This document shows, piece by piece, positions 8,786-20,874 of a stretch of DNA of 64,000 nucleotides. Positions within the stretch are counted from its first letter, which is position 1. The number at the start of each line of letters is the position of its first letter. This stretch comes from Dryocola clanedunensis subsp. sulfonylureivorans (GTDB lineage Bacteria > Pseudomonadota > Gammaproteobacteria > Enterobacterales > Enterobacteriaceae), in NCBI RefSeq assembly GCF_016756775.1, contig NZ_JAERMU010000022.1, positions 18,686-82,685 of the forward strand. Direction: 5' to 3'. Under the pieces are notes generated by a model that saw only the letters and a list, made by a program, of their open reading frames with translations, was not told the DNA's origin and did no database searches. The position numbers and the translations under genes are program-made.

Positions 8786-9403
8786 ATGTACAGAACATTA
8801 TTCACTCTTCTACTGCTTGCGGTGTCAGGCATCAGCATGGCCGGGACGCTTAAAATCGGGGACAACGTAAATGTTCTGGCGGTGCGTGACGCCAAAATTG
8901 ACCTGCTATCCAAATCGATAACTTTCGGTGCCGGTGAGCAGGCAATGATTGTGCGTTTCGATGCGCCGACCAACCCTGGATCTGCCAATGAAAGCCAGGG
9001 GCGTGTCACTTCGGATGCATGGTTACTGACGTTTACCCCGCCGCTGACCGGCAATTTTTCTCTTTCGACGGCAGATCCGAGAACAGAAACAGATGCGCGA
9101 AAAGCAGCACAGCACCCGCAGTTTGCCCTGCAAAATGCTGATGGCTCCTCCATTACGCTTAAGAAGCAGCACTTAGATCTGCCACAAAGCTCATTGCTGA
9201 CCAACTACGAAGATTACTTACCCGCATCAGCACTCGCAGCTCAGACACCAGTCATTGCATCACAAGCACCTGCGGCGGCAAAACAGACCACAGCGGCTGA
9301 TAAGACAACGCAGACAGGGTCTTTGAGCTCGGTACAAAGCGAATTTTTGAAATTAGATGCCTCACAACGTAAGGCCTTCCTGCGCTGGGCGCTTGAACTG
9401 TAA
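8786..9403 (+). CDS. DUF2057 (YccT-like) secreted protein
   Basis: A 205-residue protein with a short signal peptide (cleavage near GISMA-GT) followed by a DUF2057-like region: [17 protein letters not shown] and [15 protein letters not shown] resemble YccT/CsgI of E. coli. The middle (about 150-185) is rich in Ala, Thr and Gln and looks like a flexible linker; the C-terminus is a short helical tail. Likely periplasmic. AGGAG precedes the ATG. Its TAA overlaps an upstream in-frame ATG for murQ, and it is sandwiched in the MurNAc cluster. No role in MurNAc use is known to me. Confidence 0.75.
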   Translation: MYRTLFTLLLLAVSGISMAGTLKIGDNVNVLAVRDAKIDLLSKSITFGAGEQAMIVRFDAPTNPGSANESQGRVTSDAWLLTFTPPLTGNFSLSTADPRTETDARKAAQHPQFALQNADGSSITLKKQHLDLPQSSLLTNYEDYLPASALAAQTPVIASQAPAAAKQTTAADKTTQTGSLSSVQSEFLKLDASQRKAFLRWALEL

Positions 9404-9450
9404 TGACCATTTTGCCAACAGGCATGAACGAAACGAGAAGCGAGACACTG

Positions 9451-10359
9451 ATGAAAATCGATTTATCTGCCCTGACCACTGAAGGTCGTAACGCGCAAAG
9501 CGAAAATATCGACACGTTATCGACCGAGAATATGCTGCGGGTGATTAACAGCGAAGATCAAAAAGTGGCCCTGGCCGTTGAAAAGATTATTCCGGCAATT
9601 GCCACGACCGTGGACGCGATTGTTGCTGCGTTTCAAAAAGGTGGCCGTTTGATTTATTGCGGCGCAGGCACCTCTGGCCGTCTCGGCATTCTGGATGCCA
9701 GCGAATGCCCCCCAACTTATGGCACGCCACGCGAACAGGTTATTGCGCTGATTGCGGGCGGGCATCAGGCCATTTTACAGGCGGTAGAAAACGCCGAAGA
9801 CAGCCCAACCATGGGTGTAGATGATCTGAAGAACATTGATTTCAACGGCAATGATGTGCTGGTCGGTATTGCCGCCAGCGGCCGCACGCCGTACGTCGTC
9901 GCAGCGCTAAATTATGCTAAAGGCCTGGGCGCCACTACCGTTGCTCTGACCTGTAACGCCGGCAGCGAAATCACACAAATTGCTGATATTGCTCTTACCC
10001 CTGTCGTAGGTGCAGAAGTGGTAACCGGTTCTTCCCGCATGAAAGCTGGCACGGCGCAAAAACTGGTGCTGAACATGCTGACCACCGGGGCGATGATCCG
10101 CATCGGCAAAGTCTACGGCAACCTGATGGTTGACGTTGAGGCGACCAACCAGAAGCTGATTCAGCGCCAAATCAATATCGTGATGCAGGCCACCGAGTGT
10201 GACCATCAGACAGCATCACAGAGCCTCGAAGCCTGTGGCGGGCACTGCAAAACGGCCATTGTCATGGTGCTGGGCAAGCTGAACGCCGAAGCGGCTAAGC
10301 AGCTACTGAAAGATAACAACGGCTTTATTCGCAAGGCTTTAGCCAGCACGGAGAGATAG
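9451..10359 (+). CDS. murQ: N-acetylmuramic acid 6-phosphate etherase
   Basis: A 302-residue SIS-domain lyase that splits MurNAc-6-phosphate into GlcNAc-6-phosphate and D-lactate. [20 protein letters not shown] and ASGRTPYV are family hallmarks; Glu85 (in ASECP) and Glu116 (in ENAED) correspond to the catalytic E83 and E114 of E. coli MurQ. Start at the ATG at 9451 ([12 protein letters not shown]) by family length; in-frame ATGs at 9403 and 9424 are alternatives. Two bases separate its stop from the murP ATG. Cytoplasmic; the product enters the nag pathway. Confidence 0.94.
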   Translation: MKIDLSALTTEGRNAQSENIDTLSTENMLRVINSEDQKVALAVEKIIPAIATTVDAIVAAFQKGGRLIYCGAGTSGRLGILDASECPPTYGTPREQVIALIAGGHQAILQAVENAEDSPTMGVDDLKNIDFNGNDVLVGIAASGRTPYVVAALNYAKGLGATTVALTCNAGSEITQIADIALTPVVGAEVVTGSSRMKAGTAQKLVLNMLTTGAMIRIGKVYGNLMVDVEATNQKLIQRQINIVMQATECDHQTASQSLEACGGHCKTAIVMVLGKLNAEAAKQLLKDNNGFIRKALASTER

Positions 10360-10361
10360 CA

Positions 10362-11810
10362 ATGGCGAAAATTACGGAACAATTGATTGCCACGATCCTG
10401 GAACTGGTCGGCAATAAAAATAATATTCAGACCTGCGGGCACTGTATGACCCGCCTGCGCCTGGCGCTGCATAATGACCAGCTGATCGAACAAGATAAGC
10501 TCAAGGCGCTTGACGGCGTATTGGGCGTCATCAATAGCGACGATCAGCTGCAAATCATCCTCGGGCCGGGCAAGGCACAAACCGCTGCCGAAATGATGAA
10601 TAGCATGCTGACCAATGGCGAAGCTGCCGCATCAGCCCCCAAAGATACAGATGTTGGTTCCGTTGCCAGTGACACAAAGCAGAAGATGAAAGCGAAGCAG
10701 ACCAGCGTGGTGCATCAGTTCCTCGCTAAGTTTGCCACCATCTTCACGCCTCTGATCCCAGGGTTTATCGCCGCCGGGATGCTGCTGGGCTTTGCCACGC
10801 TGATTGAACAAAGCCTGCTGGCTAACGCCGCCGAGAAAAATGCCACTATCGTGCATATTGTCGGTTACATGAAGATTTTCGGTAAGGGGCTGTTCACCTT
10901 CCTGCCGGTGCTGATTGGCTATAACGCCCAGAAAGCGTTCGGCGGCTCCGGGGTTAACGGCGCAATTATCGCCTCGCTGTTCCTGCTGGGCTATGACCCT
11001 GCGGCGACCACGGGCTACTTCTCAGGCATTGATAACTTCTTCGGCATGGGCATCGACCCGCGCGGTAGCATTATCGGCGTACTGATTGCCTCTATCCTGG
11101 GCGCGTGGATTGAACGCCAAATCCGTAAGGTCGTCCCTGATAACCTGGACATGATTGTGACTTCCCTGCTGACGCTGCTGATCACCGGCGCGCTGACCTT
11201 TACGCTGATCATGCCTTTTGGCGGCGAGATGTTTAAAGGCATGTCCTGGCTGTTTATGCACCTTAACGGCAATCCGTTTGGCTGCGCCATCCTGGCTGGT
11301 CTGTTCCTGATTGCCGTCGTGTTTGGCGTCCACCAGGGCTTTATTCCGGTCTACTTCGCGCTGATGGATGCCCAGGGCTTTAACTCCCTGTTCCCGATTC
11401 TGGCAATGGCCGGTGGCGGACAAGTGGGTGCGGCGCTGGCGCTTTATTACCGTTCGGCTAAAGGTTCCCTGACCCGCAATCAGGTTAAGGGTGCGATTAT
11501 CCCTGGTCTGTTAGGCGTGGGCGAGCCGCTGATTTATGCCGTTACACTGCCGCGAGTGAAACCCTTCGTCACGGCCTGTATTGGCGGTGCCTGCGGCGGG
11601 TTCTTCATTGGTCTGGTTGCGTGGCTGGGTCTGCCGATTGGTCTGAACACCGTGTTCGGCCCGTCAGGCCTGGTGTCCCTGCCGCTGATGACGTCAAGTC
11701 AGGGCATTTATGCAGGTATGGGCGTCTACGCCGCCGGCGTGCTGATTTCTTATATTTGCGGTTTTATCCTCACCTGGTTCTTTGGCCACAAAGATGTTGA
11801 TCTGACTTAA
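10362..11810 (+). CDS. murP: MurNAc-specific PTS enzyme IIBC
   Basis: A 482-residue phosphotransferase permease: N-terminal IIB domain with the phosphocysteine motif [10 protein letters not shown] (Cys28 by family rule), a linker at about 90-115, then a IIC membrane domain with multiple helices and the [14 protein letters not shown] motif. It aligns closely with E. coli MurP throughout. There is no IIA domain, so it should borrow the glucose IIA (Crr), as E. coli MurP does. It imports MurNAc with phosphorylation, producing the MurQ substrate. Last gene of the cluster. Confidence 0.93.
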   Translation: MAKITEQLIATILELVGNKNNIQTCGHCMTRLRLALHNDQLIEQDKLKALDGVLGVINSDDQLQIILGPGKAQTAAEMMNSMLTNGEAAASAPKDTDVGSVASDTKQKMKAKQTSVVHQFLAKFATIFTPLIPGFIAAGMLLGFATLIEQSLLANAAEKNATIVHIVGYMKIFGKGLFTFLPVLIGYNAQKAFGGSGVNGAIIASLFLLGYDPAATTGYFSGIDNFFGMGIDPRGSIIGVLIASILGAWIERQIRKVVPDNLDMIVTSLLTLLITGALTFTLIMPFGGEMFKGMSWLFMHLNGNPFGCAILAGLFLIAVVFGVHQGFIPVYFALMDAQGFNSLFPILAMAGGGQVGAALALYYRSAKGSLTRNQVKGAIIPGLLGVGEPLIYAVTLPRVKPFVTACIGGACGGFFIGLVAWLGLPIGLNTVFGPSGLVSLPLMTSSQGIYAGMGVYAAGVLISYICGFILTWFFGHKDVDLT

Positions 11811-11817
11811 GATCGAG

Positions 11818-11863
11818 GGCAAGCGGTGCCCCCTGAGACTACATTACCGCTTGCCTTTTTTTC
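11818..11863 (+). terminator. murQP terminator
   Basis: Stem GGCAAGCGGT / ACCGCTTGCC (11818-11827 and 11846-11855) with an 18-nt loop, followed by a run of seven T then C. Lies eight bases after the murP stop. Confidence 0.85.
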
Positions 11864-11875
11864 TTTACGACAGAA

Positions 11876-12688
11876 TCAGTTAAGAACAAATTTCTCTATC
11901 GCGTAGGCAACGCCATCTTCCAGATTGGATTTGGTGACAAAGTCGCTGACTTCTTTAACTTTATCGATAGCGTTTTCCATTGCCACGCCCATCCCTGCAT
12001 ATTCCAGCATCGCAATATCATTTTCCTGATCGCCCAGCGTCATGACTTCTTCGCGTTTGATGCCCAACGCTTCCGCCAGTGCCTTCACGCCGGTGCCTTT
12101 GTTTACGCGCTTATCGAGGATTTCCAGGAAGTATGGGGAGCTTTTCAGCAGCGTATAACGCTCTCTGACTTCATCCGGGATTTTGGCAATCGCTTTGTCC
12201 AGAATCACCGGATCGTCGATCATCATCACCTTCAGGAACTCGCCGTTTTTATCCATGTTTTCCGCTTCGCAGAACACCAGCGGGATGTTGGCGATAAAGG
12301 ATTCATGCACGGTGTAGTAGCTGATGTCGCGGTTGGCGGTGTAGAGCGTGTGGCGATCCAGCGCGTGGAAGTGTGACCCTACATCGCGGGAGAGTTGTTC
12401 CAGGTAGCGATAGTCGTCGTAGTTCAGTGCGGTTTGCGCCACGGTGCTGCCGTCGTTTGCTTTCTGAACCAGCGCACCGTTGTAGGTGATGCAGTAGTCG
12501 TTTGGCTGATCCATGTGCAATTCGCGCAGGTAGTTTTCAACGCCCGCAAAAGGACGTCCGGTGCAGAGCACCACGTTTACGCCGCGCGCGCGGGCTTTGG
12601 CAATGGCGTCTTTTACCGCCGGGGAGATAGTGTGGTCAGGCAACAGCAGCGTGCCATCCATATCAATCGCGATCAGTTTTATTGGCAT
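11876..12688 (-). CDS. yidA: HAD-family sugar phosphatase YidA
   Basis: A 270-residue Cof-type haloacid-dehalogenase phosphatase. Motif I is AIDMDGTLL (nucleophile Asp9, acid/base Asp11), motif II CTGRP, motif III Lys in the RVNKGTG region, motif IV GDQENDIAML. E. coli YidA, of the same length, dephosphorylates sugar phosphates such as alpha-glucose-1-phosphate and erythrose-4-phosphate. Cytoplasmic. It converges on murP; in E. coli it neighbours the dgo region directly, so the MurNAc genes are inserted or retained between the two. Confidence 0.93.
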   Translation of the reverse strand: MPIKLIAIDMDGTLLLPDHTISPAVKDAIAKARARGVNVVLCTGRPFAGVENYLRELHMDQPNDYCITYNGALVQKANDGSTVAQTALNYDDYRYLEQLSRDVGSHFHALDRHTLYTANRDISYYTVHESFIANIPLVFCEAENMDKNGEFLKVMMIDDPVILDKAIAKIPDEVRERYTLLKSSPYFLEILDKRVNKGTGVKALAEALGIKREEVMTLGDQENDIAMLEYAGMGVAMENAIDKVKEVSDFVTKSNLEDGVAYAIEKFVLN

Positions 12689-12784
12689 GGTTTTTCCTGA
12701 GGTAAGGAGTTTATTTCATGCTAACGCGATTCCGCAGACAAAAATAGAGCTACATTCCTCGCTGATGCTGCCCCTTTTGCCATG

Positions 12785-12809
12785 AAAAACGCCACCCTCG
12801 GGTGGCGTT
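12785..12809 (-). terminator. Terminator hairpin, distal copy
   Basis: AACGCCACCC/GGGTGGCGTT hairpin followed on the minus strand by TTTTT, a complete intrinsic terminator reading out of yidB. The same hairpin occurs again at 12950-12970 closer to yidB without the full T-run, suggesting this is the original yidB terminator. Confidence 0.8.
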
Positions 12810-12863
12810 CAGACGGATGATAAACCTAAAGCGAACGAGTTTCGCAAAGATCTCACCGAATAA

Positions 12864-12945
12864 ATAATAAGGAAAATCAATTTATTGATTTTCGCCTGCT
12901 TGCCACGAAGAAGGAAAAACCGCGCTTTATCCTTCTTCGTCAGCA
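12864..12945. repeat. Two-copy hairpin repeat, copy B
   Basis: Second copy of the 1426-1507 repeat, same orientation, about 80 percent identical with two single-base gaps. The short hairpin (AAATCAA/TTGATTT) and long hairpin (ACGAAGAAGG / CCTTCTTCGT) are both kept. Where copy A pairs A1470 with T1500, this copy has G12907 with C12938, a compensatory change. It lies between two direct copies of a terminator hairpin. Confidence 0.7.
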
Positions 12946-12949
12946 ATCT

Positions 12950-12970
12950 AAACGCCACCCTCGGGTGGCG
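12950..12970 (-). repeat. Terminator hairpin, proximal copy (21-bp direct repeat of 12787-12807)
   Basis: Twenty-one bases identical to 12787-12807, centred on CGCCACCCTCGGGTGGCG. It starts 7 bp beyond the yidB stop. On the minus strand only three T follow the stem, so it is a weaker terminator than the distal copy. Confidence 0.8.
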
Positions 12971-12977
12971 CTGTCAT

Positions 12978-13370
12978 TCAGCGAAAGAACTTATCACGCA
13001 GAAGATGAAAGCCCTTGGTGAGGAGATCTTCATCGTCGTGCTTAACTTCGCCGCCGGGCGAAAGCGCATCGACGATTTTTGGGAACTGCTCGGACAGCAG
13101 CTGCGAAGCGCTGGTCACGTCAATCCCCAGTTTTTCAGCCAGTCCGCTGATAGCGGGCGTACCCAGCACTTCCTGAACCTGCTCCGGGCTGACGCTCTGA
13201 TTGCGCGCGCCGCTCAGCCACGAGCTGACGACTTCGCCAAAGCCTTTTTGCCGGAACTGCTCCAGTATCGCCTGAATCCCACCCTGCTGATTTATCCACT
13301 CAAGGACGACTTTGAATTTTCCTGACTCGCCGCCCCCCATCATGCCGGTCACCTGATCGAATAGACCCAT
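12978..13370 (-). CDS. yidB: YidB, DUF937 protein
   Basis: A 130-residue soluble protein of the DUF937/YidB family with a Gly-rich N-terminus (MGLFDQVTGMMGGGESG) and a helical body ending in charged residues. Length and sequence match E. coli YidB, which has no established function. It lies downstream of gyrB in the same orientation with its own leader. Confidence 0.9.
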   Translation of the reverse strand: MGLFDQVTGMMGGGESGKFKVVLEWINQQGGIQAILEQFRQKGFGEVVSSWLSGARNQSVSPEQVQEVLGTPAISGLAEKLGIDVTSASQLLSEQFPKIVDALSPGGEVKHDDEDLLTKGFHLLRDKFFR

Positions 13371-13453
13371 GGTCGTGTCCTCTTACGATTACGACGTTTG
13401 CTTTAAAAGTGTACGACACAGGGAGAATTTAGCGCGGATATTTAGGCAAGACG

Positions 13454-13490
13454 GGAAAGGAAAGTGCTGGCGGGCAGGCGCCCACCAGCA
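13454..13490 (-). terminator. gyrB terminator
   Basis: Hairpin TGCTGG...CCAGCA with a GC-rich stem (13465-13490) ten bases past the gyrB stop; the minus strand continues CTTTCCTTTCC, a pyrimidine rather than pure T tract. Confidence 0.6.
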
Positions 13491-13499
13491 GGTTACTGC

Positions 13500-17016
<3,517 letters not shown>

Positions 17017-18117
17017 CTACAGTCTCATCGGCATCACAACATAGGCCGCCGCTTGTGAAGCAGCATCTTCAATCTGCACGCTGGAAACGGAGTCGGTCAG
17101 CAAAATGCGTACGTTTTCGCATTTCAGCGCGTTCAGCACGTCCAGTACGTAGCTGACGTTAAAACCAATTTCCAGATCGGTACCGTCGTAGGAGACATCC
17201 AGAATTTCTTCTGCTTCTTCCTGCTCCGGGTTGTTGGCGGTGATTTTGATCTGGTTCTGGCTGACATACAGGCGCACGCCGCGGAATTTCTCGTTAGAGA
17301 GAATCGCCGCGCGGGCAAAGGCCTGCTTCAGCAGGTCGCAACCTGCGTCCAGATGTTTATCCGGGTTCTTCGGCAATACGCGGCGATAATCCGGGAAACG
17401 GCCATCAACCAGCTTCGAAGTGAAGATAAAATCGCCGACGTGGGCGCGAATGTTATTGCTACCAATCTGCACGCGAAGCGGCGTGTCGCCACCGTCGAGC
17501 ATACGCATCAGTTCAATCACACCTTTACGAGGCACGATCACCGAATGATTAGGCAAAGACTGGCCAATAGGCATGGAGCACACCGCCAGACGGTGTCCAT
17601 CGGTGGCAACCGTACGCAGCTCTTCCCCTTCGGTTTCAAACAGCATGCCGTTGAGGTAGTAGCGGACGTCCTGATGGGCCATAGAAAACTGCGTGGCTTC
17701 AATCAGGCGCTTCATGGTCGCCTGTGGGAGCGTGAATTCCACTTCGCTCTGCCAGTCGTCCAGGTTCGGGAAATCTGCCGCCGGCAGGGTGGACAGCGAG
17801 AAGCGGCTGCGCCCGGAGCGAACCAGCATGCGGTCCCCTTCAAGCTGCACGGCTATCTCTGCGCCTTCCGGCAGGCCCCGGCAAATGTCAAAGAATTTGC
17901 GGGCCGGAACAGTTGTCGCACCGGGTTCATGAGGCTGAACCAGCGCCACGCGCGCGACCATCTCCATCTCCAGATCGGTTCCGGTTAAAGAGAGCGCGCC
18001 TTCCGCGACTTGCAACAGCAGGTTGCCGAGAATCGGTAACGTTGGACGGCCACCAAGCGGGCCACTCACCTGTTGCAGCGGTTTTAATAAAGTTTCACGT
18101 TCAACGGTAAATTTCAT
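17017..18117 (-). CDS. dnaN: DNA polymerase III beta sliding clamp
   Basis: A 366-residue clamp built of three structurally similar domains (about 1-120, 121-245, 246-366) that dimerises into a ring around DNA and tethers polymerases, MutS and Hda. N-terminus MKFTVERETLLKPLQQV and C-terminus YVVMPMRL are characteristic, the latter forming part of the peptide-binding pocket. Four bases separate it from dnaA. Confidence 0.97.
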   Translation of the reverse strand: MKFTVERETLLKPLQQVSGPLGGRPTLPILGNLLLQVAEGALSLTGTDLEMEMVARVALVQPHEPGATTVPARKFFDICRGLPEGAEIAVQLEGDRMLVRSGRSRFSLSTLPAADFPNLDDWQSEVEFTLPQATMKRLIEATQFSMAHQDVRYYLNGMLFETEGEELRTVATDGHRLAVCSMPIGQSLPNHSVIVPRKGVIELMRMLDGGDTPLRVQIGSNNIRAHVGDFIFTSKLVDGRFPDYRRVLPKNPDKHLDAGCDLLKQAFARAAILSNEKFRGVRLYVSQNQIKITANNPEQEEAEEILDVSYDGTDLEIGFNVSYVLDVLNALKCENVRILLTDSVSSVQIEDAASQAAAYVVMPMRL

Positions 18118-18121
18118 AGCG

Positions 18122-19507
18122 TCACGAAGATAATGTTCTGATTAGGTTAGAGAAATCTTCTTTGATGTCGTGGCTTTCTTCACGCAGCTGTTCAATCTTA
18201 CGGCAGGCGTGCAGCACGGTAGTATGGTCGCGACCGCCAAAAGCATCACCGATTTCCGGCAGGCTGTGGTTCGTCAGCTCTTTCGCCAGCGCCATCGCCA
18301 TCTGGCGCGGGCGGGCAACGGAGCGGGAACGACGTTTGGACAACAGGTCAGCAATCTTAATTTTATAGTACTCGGCCACCGTTTTCTGGATATTGTCGAT
18401 GGTGACGAGTTTTTCCTGCAGCGCCAGCAGATCGCGCAGCGCTTCACGCACGAAATCGATAGTAATGGCACGGCCGGTAAAGTTGGCGTTGGCAATGACG
18501 CGGTTCAGCGCCCCTTCCAGCTCGCGCACGTTTGAACGCAGACGTTTGGCAATAAAGAAGGCGACTTCACCCGGCAGGCGTATGTCGTTCTCGTCCGCTT
18601 TTTTCATCAGGATCGCTACGCGAGTTTCTAACTCAGGCGGTTCGATCGCCACGGTCAGACCCCAGCCGAAGCGGGATTTGAGACGATCCTCTACGCCGTT
18701 GATCTCTTTTGGATAGCGATCCGAAGTCAGGATGATCTGTTGATTGCCTTCGAGCAGCGCGTTGAACGTATGGAAGAACTCTTCCTGCGAGCGCTCTTTA
18801 TTGGCAAAGAATTGAATGTCATCGATAAGCAGCGCGTCAACGGAGCGGTAGTAGCGTTTAAACTCTTCAATCGCATTGTTTTGCAGGGCTTTTACCATGT
18901 CCTGAACAAAGCGCTCGGAGTGCATATACACTACTTTAGCGTTTGGCTTACGGGCGATGATGCCGTTACCCACCGCGTGCAGCAGGTGCGTTTTACCTAA
19001 GCCCGTTCCGCCATAGAGGAAGAGAGGGTTATAGGCGCCACCTGGGTTATCGGCGACCTGGCGTGCCGCTGCACGGGCCAGCTGGTTCGATTTACCTTCT
19101 ACGAAGTTATCGAAAGTGTGTTTAACGTTGACGTTCGAGCGGTAAGACTGTTCGGCGGGCGCAGGGAGATTATCCCAGCTTGGGCGCATAGGCGCGGCGG
19201 CACGAGCAGCCTGAGCCGGAGCGGCTGTCGCCACAGCTTGTTGATTCAGGTTCTGGCTAATGGGTTTGCTGCCCACTTCGAAGCGCAGCAGTGGCGCATC
19301 GTTGCCGCAGAAATCATTCAACAGTCCATTGATATTATTCAGGTATTTATCCCTTACCCAATCAAGCACGAAACGGTTTGGCGCATAAAGGGCCAGCGTG
19401 TTATCGCTCAGTTCCGCCTGTAGGGGGCGTATCCACATACTGAATTCTGTGGCTGGTAACTCATCCTGCAATCGGGCAAGACACTGCTGCCAAAGCGAAA
19501 GTGACAC
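18122..19507 (-). CDS. dnaA: Chromosomal replication initiator DnaA
   Basis: A 461-residue initiator. Domain I (about 1-85), a linker domain II that is a few residues shorter than in E. coli (467 residues), AAA+ domain III with Walker A GGTGLGKT and Walker B LLIDDIQ, and domain IV with the DnaA-box-recognition signature [16 protein letters not shown] start at the GTG at 19507 (MSLSLWQQ), 6 nt after GGAG, as in E. coli; an upstream in-frame GTG would add four residues without a better ribosome site. Binds DnaA boxes in oriC (47.9-48.2 kb) and upstream of its own gene. Confidence 0.97.
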   Translation of the reverse strand: MSLSLWQQCLARLQDELPATEFSMWIRPLQAELSDNTLALYAPNRFVLDWVRDKYLNNINGLLNDFCGNDAPLLRFEVGSKPISQNLNQQAVATAAPAQAARAAAPMRPSWDNLPAPAEQSYRSNVNVKHTFDNFVEGKSNQLARAAARQVADNPGGAYNPLFLYGGTGLGKTHLLHAVGNGIIARKPNAKVVYMHSERFVQDMVKALQNNAIEEFKRYYRSVDALLIDDIQFFANKERSQEEFFHTFNALLEGNQQIILTSDRYPKEINGVEDRLKSRFGWGLTVAIEPPELETRVAILMKKADENDIRLPGEVAFFIAKRLRSNVRELEGALNRVIANANFTGRAITIDFVREALRDLLALQEKLVTIDNIQKTVAEYYKIKIADLLSKRRSRSVARPRQMAMALAKELTNHSLPEIGDAFGGRDHTTVLHACRKIEQLREESHDIKEDFSNLIRTLSS

Positions 19508-19735
19508 GGCGGACTCCACTCGAACAAAGTCGATAAAAAGACGAAGACTGAAAGTTTTACATTCATGATTGTTGACGCACGCCGACTCTCCCCAATGGGA
19601 TCCCGGTACGGGAAGCGTGCGAACCGCTATCTGCGGTTTACCCTGATGTGGTCGATCTCTGGATCACGATCGGGACCGCGGATCATAGCCTAAAGTGCGT
19701 CAGAGATCTTCTGTTTCTCACAGTTTCTTCCCGAT

Positions 19736-19744
19736 TTATCCACA
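19736..19744 (+). promoter_or_regulatory. DnaA box in the dnaA promoter
   Basis: Perfect TTATCCACA, located upstream of the dnaA2-like -10, as in E. coli where DnaA autoregulates through this box. Confidence 0.85.
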
Positions 19745-19875
19745 GGGTAGTTTTAAGCCGCTTAAGTGTAATCGATCCTGGCCCGCCTGCTGCGATTTAC
19801 GCTCTCATATTGGAAAATTTAATGACGAATGCACAAAATTGACTGAAGAGATCTAACGAAGATCCCCTGGGATCC

Positions 19876-19903
19876 TTGCGCTTTAATGGGGAGGCCGTAT
19901 AAT
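19876..19903 (+). promoter_or_regulatory. rpmH promoter 1
   Basis: TTGCGC (19876-19881), 16-bp spacer, TATAAT (19898-19903) reading toward rpmH. Confidence 0.65.
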
Positions 19904-20002
19904 TCCCCACCCGTCGCATTTCGTCACTGTGTTTGTCTTACAGATCCTGGTCGTTTTTAGGGTCGGAAGAGGGAGTCAGGCGCGGGAATTAAGGAAAGAG
20001 AA

Positions 20003-20031
20003 TTGACTCCGGAGTGTACAATTATTACAAT
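20003..20031 (+). promoter_or_regulatory. rpmH promoter 2
   Basis: TTGACT (20003-20008), 17-bp spacer, TACAAT (20026-20031), 100 bp upstream of rpmH; near-consensus, suiting a ribosomal-protein gene. Confidence 0.7.
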
Positions 20032-20121
20032 CCGGCCTCTTTAATCAGCCACACTGAGGCGTAAGTCACTGCAGTTATTGCGGGGCATTATGCTAACCCA
20101 GTGAAATTTATCCAAGTTTAG

Positions 20122-20274
<153 letters not shown>

Positions 20275-20291
20275 TAAAAGCTAACCCCTGA

Positions 20292-20651
20292 GTGGTTAAG
20301 CTAGCTTTTCCCAGGGAGTTACGCTTGTTAACTCCCAATCATTTCACGTTCGTCTTCCAGCAGCCGCAAAGAGCGGGCACGCCGCAAATCACCATCCTCG
20401 GCCGCCTGAATTCGCTGGGGCATCCCCGCATCGGTCTTACAGTCGCTAAAAAAAATGTCAAACGCGCGCATGAACGCAATCGGATTAAACGTCTGACGCG
20501 GGAAAGCTTTCGTTTGCGTCAGCACGAATTGCCAGCAATGGACTTCGTGGTAGTGGCTAAGAAAGGTGTGGGTGACCTGGATAACCGGGCTTTATCGGAA
20601 GCATTGGAAAAGTTATGGCGCCGTCACTGTCGCCAGTCTCAAGGCTCCTGA
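20292..20651 (+). CDS. rnpA: Ribonuclease P protein component
   Basis: A 119-residue basic protein that assists the catalytic RNase P RNA in 5' tRNA maturation. The RNR motif region reads [15 protein letters not shown] (about 60-75) preceded by [11 protein letters not shown]. Start is GTG at 20292 ([13 protein letters not shown]), as in E. coli. Its 3' end overlaps yidD by 37 bp in another frame. Confidence 0.96.
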   Translation: MVKLAFPRELRLLTPNHFTFVFQQPQRAGTPQITILGRLNSLGHPRIGLTVAKKNVKRAHERNRIKRLTRESFRLRQHELPAMDFVVVAKKGVGDLDNRALSEALEKLWRRHCRQSQGS

Positions 20652-20872
20652 TAACCCTGATTCGGGGTTATCAGCGCTTCATCAGCCCGCTCCTTGGGCC
20701 GCATTGCCGTTTCAATCCCACCTGTTCTCACTACGGAATTGAGGCATTGCGCAGGTTTGGGGTGCTAAAAGGCAGTTGGTTGACAGTGAAACGCGTATTA
20801 AAATGCCACCCTTTAAACCCCGGTGGAGACGATCCCGTCCCACCTGGACCAATTGATACCAGAGAACACTAA
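20615..20872 (+). CDS. yidD: Membrane-protein insertion efficiency factor YidD
   Basis: An 85-residue protein with the conserved core [27 protein letters not shown] and [15 protein letters not shown]. coli YidD is a small, membrane-associated amphipathic protein that aids YidC-dependent insertion. It starts inside rnpA and ends two bases before yidC, the conserved order. Confidence 0.95.
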   Translation: MAPSLSPVSRLLITLIRGYQRFISPLLGPHCRFNPTCSHYGIEALRRFGVLKGSWLTVKRVLKCHPLNPGGDDPVPPGPIDTREH

Positions 20873-20874
20873 CG

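Larger units (their letters stand above)
19599..19946 (-). promoter_or_regulatory. dnaA promoter region with clustered GATC sites
   Basis: The 626-bp gap between dnaA and rpmH. On the minus strand GGCTATGATC supplies a -10 (TATGAT, 19682-19687) like the E. coli dnaA2 promoter. GATC occurs at 19599, 19654, 19662, 19668, 19681, 19705, 19774, 19850, 19861, 19871 and 19943, far above chance, consistent with Dam/SeqA sequestration of dnaA transcription after initiation. Confidence 0.75.

Noticed and set aside
12785..12970. Possible insertion-sequence remnant between yidA and yidB
   Set aside because: No transposase fragment is present; the 21-bp direct repeats coincide with a terminator hairpin, so I report it as a repeat, not as an IS.
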